From Onishia taeanensis (GTDB lineage: Bacteria; Pseudomonadota; Gammaproteobacteria; Pseudomonadales; Halomonadaceae), in NCBI RefSeq assembly GCF_003268885.1, contig NZ_QLSX01000011.1:1-64000 (forward strand): 64,000 nucleotides of DNA, in the 5' to 3' direction. The translations under genes were made by a program, and so were the position numbers. Positions 53,785 to 60,816 of the stretch are shown here, piece by piece. Each line of letters starts with the position of its first letter. The first letter of the stretch is position 1. The notes under the pieces are model-generated. The model searched no databases. It worked only from the letters and a program-made list of their open reading frames with translations, and had not been told where the DNA came from.

Positions 53785-54375
53785 TCAGCTGGCAGCTTGG
53801 CTGACCACGACCATCGCCGGGCGAACCAGGCGACCATTGAGCAGGTAGCCCTTCTGCATCACCTCGATGACCGAGTTGGGCTCGACATCGGGCGACGGCA
53901 CCATGGTCAACGCCTCATGGAACTGCGGGTCGAACGGCTCGCCCTGCGGGTCAACGACCTCAACCCCAAACTTGCCCAGCACGTCCTGTTGCAGCTTGAG
54001 GGTCATCGCCACGCCCTCGCGGTGCGACTCGCTGGCGCCGTCTTCCATGGCTTCCTGGGCCTTCTCGAGGCTGTCGATGACCGGCAGCAGTTCCTTGACG
54101 AACTTTTCCAGCGCGAACTTGCGCGCCTTGTCGACATCCTGCTCGGCACGGCGACGCACGTTCTGCGCTTCGGCCGCGGCGCGCAGCTGCTGATCCTTGG
54201 CCTCTTTCAGGCTCTCTTCGAGCTCTTCGACCTTCGCGGCCAGCACGTCGGCCTCGGCGTTGTCGACGGCTTCGCTCTCGGGCTCGATGGCCTCGACGGT
54301 GTCATGAATTTCTTCCTCGAGCGTGCTGTGCTCGGCCTCGTCTTGCTGTGATGGCGTCTGAGGTTCTTTGGCCAT
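53785..54375 (-). CDS. grpE: Nucleotide exchange factor GrpE
   Basis: Releases ADP from DnaK. The 196-aa protein has an acidic N-terminus, a long coiled coil (about 45-110, [34 protein letters not shown]) and a C-terminal beta domain with [21 protein letters not shown] and [21 protein letters not shown]. The ATG follows AGGAGATGC. It is the first gene of grpE-dnaK-dnaJ, with its own sigma32 promoter upstream, and is divergent from recN. Confidence 0.96.
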   Translation of the reverse strand: MAKEPQTPSQQDEAEHSTLEEEIHDTVEAIEPESEAVDNAEADVLAAKVEELEESLKEAKDQQLRAAAEAQNVRRRAEQDVDKARKFALEKFVKELLPVIDSLEKAQEAMEDGASESHREGVAMTLKLQQDVLGKFGVEVVDPQGEPFDPQFHEALTMVPSPDVEPNSVIEVMQKGYLLNGRLVRPAMVVVSQAAS

Positions 54376-54456
54376 GAAGCATCTCCTGACGTCGAAAGGC
54401 GGCCCAAGGCCGCCCTGGCAGCTGAATGGGTCAACTGTATGGGTGAACTCACGCCT

Positions 54457-54484
54457 ATATGGGGATGGTCACGGCGAACTCAAG
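54457..54484 (-). promoter_or_regulatory. Heat-shock (sigma32) promoter of grpE
   Basis: The minus strand reads CTTGAG (54479-54484), a 14-nt spacer and CCCCATAT (54457-54464), nearly the full sigma32 consensus. The leader before grpE includes a GGCGGCC-CAA-GGCCGCC hairpin (54398-54414). Confidence 0.8.
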
Positions 54485-54513
54485 GCATGACGAGGCAGCG
54501 TTTGCGCTGGCAA

Positions 54514-54549
54514 TTGAAGGGGGGCATAGACTACTGTATAAACGCACAG
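54514..54549 (+). promoter_or_regulatory. recN promoter with LexA (SOS) box
   Basis: TTGAAG (54514-54519), a 17-nt spacer and TATAAA (54537-54542) form a good sigma70 promoter. CTGTATAAACGCACAG (54534-54549) has the invariant CTG-N10-CAG of a LexA box and covers the -10, as expected for SOS repression. Confidence 0.8.
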
Positions 54550-54599
54550 ACCACGACGCGAGACGGCGGGACATTACCCATCACGTGCGGGAGACAGCC

Positions 54600-56273
54600 A
54601 TGCTGGTGCAGCTTGCCATTCAGGACTTTGCCATTGTCGAGCGACTCGACCTGGAGCTTCAGGGCGGCATGACCGCCATCACCGGCGAAACCGGCGCCGG
54701 CAAATCGATTCTGCTCGGCGCCCTGGGGCTTTGCCTCGGCGAGCGCGCCGATGCCGGCAGCGTGCGCCACGGCGCCGAACGCGCCGACCTCAGCGCCCGC
54801 TTCGATATCGCTGACCTGCCGGCTGGCCGCGACTGGCTGGATGCCCGTGAATTGCCCGCCGACGACTGCCTGCTGCGCCGGGTCATCACCAAGGGTGGCC
54901 GCTCCAAGGCATGGATCAACGGCCAGCCAGCGACCATCGCCGATCTCAAGGCGCTCGGCGAGCATCTGATCGAGATTCACGGCCAGCATGCCCATCAGGC
55001 GCTTTTGAACGAGGATACGCACCTGCGCCTGCTCGACGATTTTGCCGGCCATCGCCCCGCCGTGACCCAACTGGCCGAGACGTTCCGGGCCTGGCAGTCG
55101 AGCCGCAGGCAGCTTAAGCGCCTCGCCGAGGACGGCGACGAGATCCAGGCCCGTCGCCAGCTGCTGCGCTATCAGGTCGAAGAACTCGACCAGCTGGCGC
55201 TGGCCGAGGGCGAGCTCGCCGAGCTCGAGGAAGAGCAGGAACGCCTCGCCCATGCCGAAGAACACCTGCGCGAGAGCCAGTTCGCCAGCGAGTGCTGCGA
55301 AAGTGACGAAGGCGGGGCTCTGACCCTGCTCAACCAGGCCATGAGCCACCTTTCCCCTCTGCCCGGCAGCGAAAAAGGCGCCCTGGCCGAGGCACTCGGC
55401 ATGCTCGACAGCGCGCGCATTCAGATTGAAGAAGCCGCCCGGGAGCTGGCACGCTTCGCCGACGCCACCGAGCTCGACCCGGAGCGCCTGTCTCAGGTCG
55501 ACCATCGCCTTGGCGAAGTGCACCGCATTGCCCGCAAGCATCATGTGATGCCCGAGGAAATGACCGCCCTGCATCAGCGGCTGCGCGAAGAGCTCGAGGG
55601 TCTGGATGGCGGCGAGCACGATATCGAAGCGCTCAGCGCCGAAGTCGAGACCCTGCGCGAGCAGTGGCGAAAACAGGCCAAGGACGTCAGCGAGGCACGC
55701 CGCAAGGCAGCCAAGCGCTTCGGCAAGGAAGTGCAGGGCCAACTGGCTTTCCTGGCCATGGGCAAGGCGCGCTTCGAGGTAGCTCTCGAGGAGCGCACCA
55801 GCCCGGCACCGGATGGCCTCGATCGCGTGCAGTTCTTGATCAGCGCCAACCCGGGGCAGCCGGCACGAGCGCTGACCAAGGTCGCCTCCGGCGGCGAGCT
55901 GTCGCGCATTAGCCTCGCCATCCAGGTGGTAGCCGCCAGCCACTCGACGATTCCCACTCTGGTGTTCGATGAGGTCGACGTCGGCATCTCCGGTGCCACC
56001 GCCGAAATCGTCGGTCAGCTACTCAAGCGGCTCGGCACCAGCGGCCAGGTAATGACAGTGACCCACCTGCCCCAGGTAGCCGCCCAGGCGCACCAGCACC
56101 TGCATATCGAGAAACAGGCCAAACGCGACAGCACCCAGACCCGCATGGCGCTGCTCGACGAAGGGGGCCGCATCAGCGAATTGGCCCGCATGCTGGGCGG
56201 CGTCAACCTGTCCGAGCGCACCCTGGCGCACGCCCGAGAAATGCTCGACGCCAGCCAGCGCCCGCACCACTAG
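54600..56273 (+). CDS. recN: DNA repair protein RecN
   Basis: SMC-like ATPase acting early in double-strand-break repair. The 557-aa protein starts MLVQLAIQDFAIVERLDLEL and has Walker A GETGAGKSILL (about residue 30). A long coiled coil fills the middle (about 150-370). The C-terminal half has the ABC signature VASGGELSRISLAIQ and Walker B TLVFDEVDVGISG. I chose the ATG at 54600 after GGGAGAC; upstream frame lies in the promoter. It is SOS-controlled through the LexA box at 54534-54549. Confidence 0.95.
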   Translation: MLVQLAIQDFAIVERLDLELQGGMTAITGETGAGKSILLGALGLCLGERADAGSVRHGAERADLSARFDIADLPAGRDWLDARELPADDCLLRRVITKGGRSKAWINGQPATIADLKALGEHLIEIHGQHAHQALLNEDTHLRLLDDFAGHRPAVTQLAETFRAWQSSRRQLKRLAEDGDEIQARRQLLRYQVEELDQLALAEGELAELEEEQERLAHAEEHLRESQFASECCESDEGGALTLLNQAMSHLSPLPGSEKGALAEALGMLDSARIQIEEAARELARFADATELDPERLSQVDHRLGEVHRIARKHHVMPEEMTALHQRLREELEGLDGGEHDIEALSAEVETLREQWRKQAKDVSEARRKAAKRFGKEVQGQLAFLAMGKARFEVALEERTSPAPDGLDRVQFLISANPGQPARALTKVASGGELSRISLAIQVVAASHSTIPTLVFDEVDVGISGATAEIVGQLLKRLGTSGQVMTVTHLPQVAAQAHQHLHIEKQAKRDSTQTRMALLDEGGRISELARMLGGVNLSERTLAHAREMLDASQRPHH

Positions 56274-56351
56274 CGCCAGCACCTCTCTCGCAAGGACAAC
56301 ACGTGCAATAGCTTATTGCCCTTACTCGTTGCCATACAAAGCAGCCAGACG

Positions 56352-56385
56352 CGACAACGCCGACCCTGAAGGGTCGGCGTTGTCG
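56352..56385. terminator. Hairpin between convergent recN and fur
   Basis: A 15-bp perfect stem (CGACAACGCCGACCC with its complement) closes a TGAA loop. T-tracts are lacking on both sides. It sits midway between the two convergent gene ends, so it may serve both. Confidence 0.6.
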
Positions 56386-56467
56386 TGAAATACGTCGCGT
56401 GCAGGCTCAGGCGCAGCGAGCACTGCTCATCGCAGACTTACCAAGAACTGCCTACTAGGCCTTGTTC

Positions 56468-56920
56468 TTAGGATTTCTTGGAATTAGGACTTTCCTGGCG
56501 CGTGGCCCTGGAGCCCTTGGGCCTCACATAGAGCACCAGCGCATGGTCAACGAGCTCATAGCCATGCTCGTCGACGATTTCCTGCTGGCGACGCTCGATC
56601 TGTTCATCATAGAACTCGATGATCTCGCCGCTCTCAAGGCACACCATATGGTCATGGTGTTCATCGTGAGACAGCTCGAAGACCGCGTGACCGCCGTCGA
56701 AGTTGTGGCGCACCACCAAGCCCGCGGACTCGAACTGAGTCAGTACGCGATAGACGGTGGCAAGCCCTACATCTTCGCCTGCTTCCAGCAACGCCTTATA
56801 GACGTCTTCTGCGCTCAGGTGATGTTGATCGGGGGCATTCTCGAGGATCTGCAGTATCTTGACGCGCGGCAGTGTGACCTTGAGGCCCGCCTTGCGCAGT
56901 TCATGGTTCTGGTCGGCCAT
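56468..56920 (-). CDS. fur: Ferric uptake regulator Fur
   Basis: Iron-sensing repressor. The 150-aa protein has an N-terminal winged helix (LRKAGLKVTLPRVKILQIL, VGLATVYRVLTQFESAG) and a C-terminal metal and dimer domain with the His-rich HDEHHDHMVC and IEFYDEQIE. Only one Cys of the enteric CxxC site is present, as in Pseudomonas Fur. I chose the ATG at 56920 (MADQNHEL). It is divergent from bamE with 72 bp between, a widely conserved pair. No clear Fur box is visible there. Confidence 0.96.
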   Translation of the reverse strand: MADQNHELRKAGLKVTLPRVKILQILENAPDQHHLSAEDVYKALLEAGEDVGLATVYRVLTQFESAGLVVRHNFDGGHAVFELSHDEHHDHMVCLESGEIIEFYDEQIERRQQEIVDEHGYELVDHALVLYVRPKGSRATRQESPNSKKS

Positions 56921-56992
56921 GGTTGCTCTTCGCAGTAACGTGTAGGGTCGGGTATGATCGACCGAATCCACGATAGTGAAGAACAGGCGCAA

Positions 56993-57430
56993 ATGCAAAA
57001 GTTGATAAAAATGGTCACCCTTTCGCTGACCCTGACGCTAGTCACCGGGTGCAGCTATCTGGGCGTTTACAAGCGCGATCTGGTTCAGGGCAACCTGGTG
57101 ACTCAGGAAGCCGTCAGCCAACTTCAGCCCGGCATGAGCCGTAGCCAGGTCAAGGAGATCATGGGCAGTCCGCTGCTCGAGGCTCCCTTCGATGACGACG
57201 AATGGGATTACCTGTTCCGCCTCGACAAGGCCTACGGCGGTGTAGATAAGCGCCGCGTGACCCTGAGCTTCGAGAACAACCGGCTGGCCGACATGAGCAT
57301 GAGCGGCGATTTCGACGAGGCGCTGGACTTCACCGCTCAGCCGGGCATGGGCCCCGACAACATGCCCGAGACCGATTCGGCGCCGCTGCGCCCGGGCAAC
57401 GCGCCCACGGTGGGCACGCCGATCGAATAA
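56993..57430 (+). CDS. bamE: Outer membrane assembly lipoprotein BamE (SmpA/OmlA)
   Basis: Accessory lipoprotein of the BAM complex that inserts outer membrane proteins. The 145-aa precursor starts MQKLIKMVTLSLTLTLVTGC; the lipobox LVTGC puts the lipidated Cys at about residue 20. The domain has YKRDLVQGNLV, the LQPGMSRSQVKEIMGSPLL motif and the aromatic WDYLFRL strand. A Pro-rich tail of about 40 residues extends beyond the E. coli length. I chose the ATG at 56993 because the upstream frame lacks a signal sequence. Confidence 0.94.
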   Translation: MQKLIKMVTLSLTLTLVTGCSYLGVYKRDLVQGNLVTQEAVSQLQPGMSRSQVKEIMGSPLLEAPFDDDEWDYLFRLDKAYGGVDKRRVTLSFENNRLADMSMSGDFDEALDFTAQPGMGPDNMPETDSAPLRPGNAPTVGTPIE

Positions 57431-57479
57431 CGCTGCGGGAAGGATGAGCGAATAGCGTTCGTTACAGGCAGGTCATGCT

Positions 57480-57800
57480 CTAGCGGGACTTAGCCGCCTT
57501 GGCCGCGCGTGCTGCACGCGCGGCCTTAGGGTCGATCTTCAGCGGCCGATAGACCTCGACCCGATCCCCCTCGCGCAGGGCCTGGCTCTCGGGGTCACGC
57601 AGTGCCTTGCCGAAGATCCCCAGGTTCGCCTCCAGAAACTCCGCCGCCGGCACATCGGGAAAGTAGCGCCCAAGCTCCGCCATCGACACCGCCTGGCGAG
57701 CCGTGGTGCCGAACGGCACGTCCATCTCGACGATCTTCTGGCGTGCCGGCAGCGCATAGGCCACCTCGACCCGAATCGCCTTGGCCTCAGTAGCGTCCAT
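57480..57800 (-). CDS. rnfH: RnfH family ubiquitin-like protein
   Basis: RnfH/YfjF family: small beta-grasp protein of unclear role, paired with RatA in many Gammaproteobacteria. The 106-aa protein has IRVEVAYALPARQKIVEMDV, GTTARQAV and the terminal GDRVEVYRPLKIDPK, then an Ala/Lys/Arg tail. I chose the ATG at 57800; an ATG at 57809 would add three residues. Either start overlaps the end of ratA by about 14-23 bp, so translation is probably coupled. Confidence 0.88.
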   Translation of the reverse strand: MDATEAKAIRVEVAYALPARQKIVEMDVPFGTTARQAVSMAELGRYFPDVPAAEFLEANLGIFGKALRDPESQALREGDRVEVYRPLKIDPKAARAARAAKAAKSR

Positions 57801-58233
57801 CGCCGCCATAGAGGTCGTTGGCGCGGCGCGAAAAGGAATCGACCAACTGACCGGCCACCTGCTGGAAGAGCTTGCCAAAAGCCATGCCCATCAGGCGGTT
57901 GGCGAACTCGAACTCCATCTCCAAGCTGACCTTGCAGGCCTGTTCACCCATCGGCGTGAACAGCCAGCGTCCGCGCAGGCGACGGAACGGGCCCTGCACC
58001 AGCGACAGCTCGATGCGCTCCGGGCTGTAGAGGTCATTGCGAGTGGTGAAGCTCTGCTCGACGCCGGCCTTGGCAAGCGTCAACTCACCAACAAGGTGCT
58101 CCGTATCGGACTCGATCAGACGGGCCCGTCGACAACCCGGCAGGAACTCCGGGTAGCGTTCGAAATCATTGACCAGGTCGAACATCGCCTGGGGGGAATG
58201 CCGCACCAGGGCGGACCGATTGACCGTTGGCAT
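57787..58233 (-). CDS. ratA: Ribosome association toxin RatA family (START/coenzyme Q-binding fold)
   Basis: START-domain protein; in E. coli RatA reportedly blocks 70S assembly, while homologues resemble Coq10 ubiquinone-binding proteins. The 148-aa protein has the family N-terminus VNRSALVRHSPQAMFDLVNDFERYPEFLPGC, GPFRRLRGRW, and the C-terminal amphipathic helix FGKLFQQVAGQLVDSFSRRA. It is divergent from smpB, the common arrangement, and followed by overlapping rnfH. Confidence 0.92.
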   Translation of the reverse strand: MPTVNRSALVRHSPQAMFDLVNDFERYPEFLPGCRRARLIESDTEHLVGELTLAKAGVEQSFTTRNDLYSPERIELSLVQGPFRRLRGRWLFTPMGEQACKVSLEMEFEFANRLMGMAFGKLFQQVAGQLVDSFSRRANDLYGGDGRY

Positions 58234-58373
58234 CTACCTCTCCGCTGACTTTACAGGGGCTTGGGCGTATCATGAGCGGTTAATTCGTCAGGCCTTGAAT
58301 GGTATCACGCTTCCCCCCACCTACCATCCAACGCAGTGAAGCGAACACCGAGGCATATCGAGACAGAGGTTCC

Positions 58374-58859
58374 ATGGCCAATAAAAAAGGCAAGGGCAAG
58401 GGCCCGAGCAGCAACGTCATCGCCCAGAACAAGAAGGCGCGATTCGAGTATCACATCGATGAGACCTTCGAGGCCGGTCTGGCCCTGTCCGGCTGGGAAG
58501 TAAAAAGTCTGCGCGCGGGCAAGGCTCAGCTCACCGACACCTATATCCTGATCAAGAACAGCGAGGCCTGGCTGCTGGGCAGTCACATCACGCCGCTCAA
58601 TACCATCAGCACACACGAGCTGGCCGATCCGACGCGGACCCGCAAGCTGCTGCTGCATCGCAAGGAGATCGCCAAGATCTTCTCGCGCACCCAGGACAAG
58701 GGACACACCTGCGTGCCTCTCAAGCTGTACTGGAAGCAGAACCTGATCAAGTGCGAGCTGGCGCTGGTGACGGGCAAGAAGCAGCATGACAAGCGAGCCA
58801 CCGAGAAGGAGCGCGACTGGAATCGGCAGAAGGCACGTATCATGCGCGACGCCAAGTAA
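58374..58859 (+). CDS. smpB: SsrA-binding protein SmpB
   Basis: Binds tmRNA and brings it to stalled ribosomes for trans-translation. The 161-aa protein has the OB fold with [37 protein letters not shown], and the basic C-terminal tail ([24 protein letters not shown]) that enters the mRNA channel. I chose the ATG at 58374 after AGAGG. The tmRNA gene follows 78 bp downstream, the usual smpB-ssrA layout. Confidence 0.96.
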   Translation: MANKKGKGKGPSSNVIAQNKKARFEYHIDETFEAGLALSGWEVKSLRAGKAQLTDTYILIKNSEAWLLGSHITPLNTISTHELADPTRTRKLLLHRKEIAKIFSRTQDKGHTCVPLKLYWKQNLIKCELALVTGKKQHDKRATEKERDWNRQKARIMRDAK

Positions 58860-58937
58860 GGCGGCCTTCTTTTTGCGCTCGCAACACCTTGAACTGGCGT
58901 AAAGATGGCCCCACCTGTTAAACTAAAGACGTTCCAC

Positions 58938-59318
58938 GGGGGCGACATGGCTTCGACGCCGATGACAACCTCCTAGGTGCATGCCGAGAGCGTGATGTAT
59001 CTCGTAAATCCAACATCACGACTAAATAGTCGCAAACGACGACAACTACGCTCAGGGCGCACTGGCAGCTTAAATAGCTGTTAGTTGTTAGCCTGGCCCA
59101 GAAGTTACGTGCCCATTCGTGACGGACGGGATAAGAGCCAAAGATAATGGGATCGCGGTTGGTAGCGTCTTCCTGCCAAACGTTAAACCTTAGAAGAATC
59201 GCGGTACTGGATCCTGCCCGTCGGAGCCAGGCCCGTTAAATCAAAAGACGGACCTAAGCATGTAGAGCCGAAGAGTGCGTGTCGGCGGACGCGGGTTCAA
59301 TTCCCGCCGCCTCCACCA
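58938..59318 (+). ncRNA. ssrA: Transfer-messenger RNA (tmRNA)
   Basis: About 381 nt, one-piece tmRNA. The 5' end GGGGGCGACATGGC pairs with the 3' end GCCTCC ahead of ACCA to form the acceptor stem, and the T-arm reads GCGGGTTCAATTCCCGC. The tag frame starts at GCA (59032) and ends TAA (59071-59073), encoding ANDDNYAQGALAA. The 3' part and its terminator are repeated immediately downstream (see 59281-59530). Confidence 0.96.
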
Positions 59319-59327
59319 ACACCAGAG

Positions 59328-59356
59328 AAAAGCCACCCACCCGGGTGGCTTTTTTC
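59328..59356 (+). terminator. ssrA terminator, first copy
   Basis: GCCACCC/GGGTGGC stem followed by TTTTTT, 10 nt after the tmRNA CCA end. Confidence 0.9.
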
Positions 59357-59440
59357 GTTTCCGGAGACACCCCGTACAGCCGCGTGTCGGCACTCTCTAC
59401 ACCCCGGGGTCCAATCCCGCCACTTCCACCAACACCAGAG

Positions 59441-59470
59441 AAAAGCCACCCACACCGGGTGGCTTTTTTC
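59441..59470 (+). terminator. ssrA terminator, duplicated copy
   Basis: The same AAAAGCCACCC...GGGTGGCTTTTTT hairpin as at 59328-59356, lying in the second copy of the repeat unit. Confidence 0.85.
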
Positions 59471-59601
59471 GTTTCCGACGGCACTCAGTCCAGCCGCGTG
59501 TCGGCGCTCTCCACACCCGGGGCTTGCTCTAGGCCGCTGGCAGTGGAACCATCACGCTTTGATTTACTCTCACTGCGTCTAGACCATGCCGAGGAGGCTC
59601 G

Positions 59602-60153
59602 ATGTTTGCCTTGATGCGCCACCTGTCCCTGGCCGCCCTGCTGGCCACGACCACCCTGACGCCAGCCATTGCGCAGGAAACCACCGACCAGCCGGTCTTC
59701 GGCTGGGTAGAAAAGGCGTTTGTCGAGCCCTGGGGAGTCGAGGTAAAGGCCAAGCTCGACAGCGGCGCGCTGACCTCGTCGCTGGATGCCCGCGACATTG
59801 AACGCTTCGAGAAGGACGGTGAAGACTGGGTGCGTTTTCGCCTCGAACTCGAGGATGAAGACAGCGGCGATGTGTTCGAAAAAACACTTGAGCGGCCGGT
59901 TAATCGCAACCTTTTGCTGCGCGGCGCCGGCGGCACCTCGCGCCGCCCCACCGTCATCATGACGATCTGCCTTGGCGATACGCGCTATGAGGAAGACTTC
60001 AGCCTGCGTAATCGCAGCAAGATGAATTATCCGGTGCTGCTGGGCCGTCGCACCATCAGCCACTTGGGTGTGCTGGATGTCGACAAGACCTTCCTCAGCG
60101 ATCCTAGCTGCGACGCGGATTCCAAGACAGTGCCCTACGCCGACGAGAAGTAG
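59602..60153 (+). CDS. Periplasmic retropepsin-like aspartic peptidase (RimK-associated Zn_protease family)
   Basis: Belongs to the family once called ATP-dependent zinc protease, now seen as retropepsin-like (RloA type in Pseudomonas). The 183-aa precursor has a signal peptide (residues 1-24, cleavage near AIA-QET). The aspartic-protease-like motif is KLDSGALTSSLDA near residue 52. The family segments RPTVIMTICLG, NRSKMNYPVLLGR and the FLSD terminus follow. Secretion suggests an envelope role. GAGGAGG precedes the ATG. It stands alone downstream of the ssrA repeats. Confidence 0.82.
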   Translation: MFALMRHLSLAALLATTTLTPAIAQETTDQPVFGWVEKAFVEPWGVEVKAKLDSGALTSSLDARDIERFEKDGEDWVRFRLELEDEDSGDVFEKTLERPVNRNLLLRGAGGTSRRPTVIMTICLGDTRYEEDFSLRNRSKMNYPVLLGRRTISHLGVLDVDKTFLSDPSCDADSKTVPYADEK

Positions 60154-60166
60154 CGAGCCGGCAGGC

Positions 60167-60193
60167 AAAAAAAACCACCCGCATGCGGGTGGT
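60167..60193 (-). terminator. Terminator, minus strand
   Basis: The palindrome ACCACCCGCATGCGGGTGGT is followed on the minus strand by a T7 run, ending the leftward transcript from the zinc-ribbon gene. It sits just beyond the peptidase stop and may also act on that transcript. Confidence 0.75.
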
Positions 60194-60329
60194 CGAAGAT
60201 ACTGCTCAAGGTACTGCTTGCTTGCCAAAAACTGCTTGTCGGAAACGGCTGGAAAAAGATGTATCTCGGGCGATCTTGACTGATAGGCCCTAGCGCCGGA
60301 CGCCAAGCGGGCGTCCGGTTGCAGACGAT

Positions 60330-60530
60330 TCAACTGGCCAGGAGTGCCTCTCGGGCCTCGCGACGCACCTCGCTGGCCTGAGCCATGCGCCATTCCAGGT
60401 CATCTGCCCGGCATTTGACGCTATGACAGCGTGCACAGATCACCACTTGCCGATCTTCATCGCGCGTGGGAATTCGAAAGTGCTGGGCACCGCACAGCGA
60501 ACATTCCAGCTCCAGACGAACGTCCAACAT
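60330..60530 (-). CDS. Small zinc-ribbon protein, function unknown
   Basis: A 66-aa protein with two CxxC knuckles (CSLC near residue 10 and CARC near 32, with another Cys at KCR), so probably one bound zinc. A helical, Arg/Glu-rich C-terminus follows (VRREAREALL). I do not recognise a named family. Base composition resembles its neighbours. A promoter with a perfect TATAAT and repeated TGCACGAT motifs lies about 60-90 bp upstream, suggesting regulation. Hairpins follow at about 60297 and 60174. Confidence 0.7.
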   Translation of the reverse strand: MLDVRLELECSLCGAQHFRIPTRDEDRQVVICARCHSVKCRADDLEWRMAQASEVRREAREALLAS

Positions 60531-60589
60531 ACCGCTTTCCTCCTGATGACATGATGCGTCGCGCGCCTCCTGCGCCTGCGACTTCTGGT

Positions 60590-60618
60590 ATTATATAGTG
60601 CACGATTGATTGCACGAT
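60590..60618 (-). promoter_or_regulatory. Promoter with TGCACGAT direct repeats
   Basis: TATAAT (minus strand, 60590-60595) lacks a good -35; its place is taken by two direct copies of TGCACGAT (60599-60606 and 60611-60618) spaced by TGAT. This looks like a regulator-dependent promoter for the zinc-ribbon gene, or a shared divergent control region with the MscS gene. Confidence 0.5.
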
Positions 60619-60816
60619 GTACAATCTCTGTATAACAAGGGGCTTGTCATGAGATGATACCCCTCAACTGGCGCCAATCTGGCGACTTTTATAGCGGAAC
60701 TGCATGACCCAGGCATTACAGACAACATCTTGTGGCTCACCTCAGCGCATGCTGTGATGCCAAGCAAAGCGCCGTCGAGCGCCCCCCATCATTCACACCA
60801 TTACATGGAGGCATGT

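Larger units (their letters stand above)
59281..59530 (+). repeat. Tandem partial duplication of the ssrA 3' end and terminator
   Basis: After the native tmRNA tail, a unit of about 114 bp repeats the T-arm/acceptor end in degenerate form (GGGTCCAATCCC ... TTCCACCAACACCAGAG) and the terminator. A third copy begins at 59500 (GTCGGC..CTCTCCACACCCGGGG) and breaks off. The copies differ by small indels and substitutions, so the duplication is not recent. Confidence 0.85.

Noticed and set aside
59394-59431. Extra tRNA gene in the repeat after ssrA
   Set aside because: Only a T-arm and CCACCA-like end are present, with no anticodon or D arm. It is a degenerate copy of the tmRNA tail.
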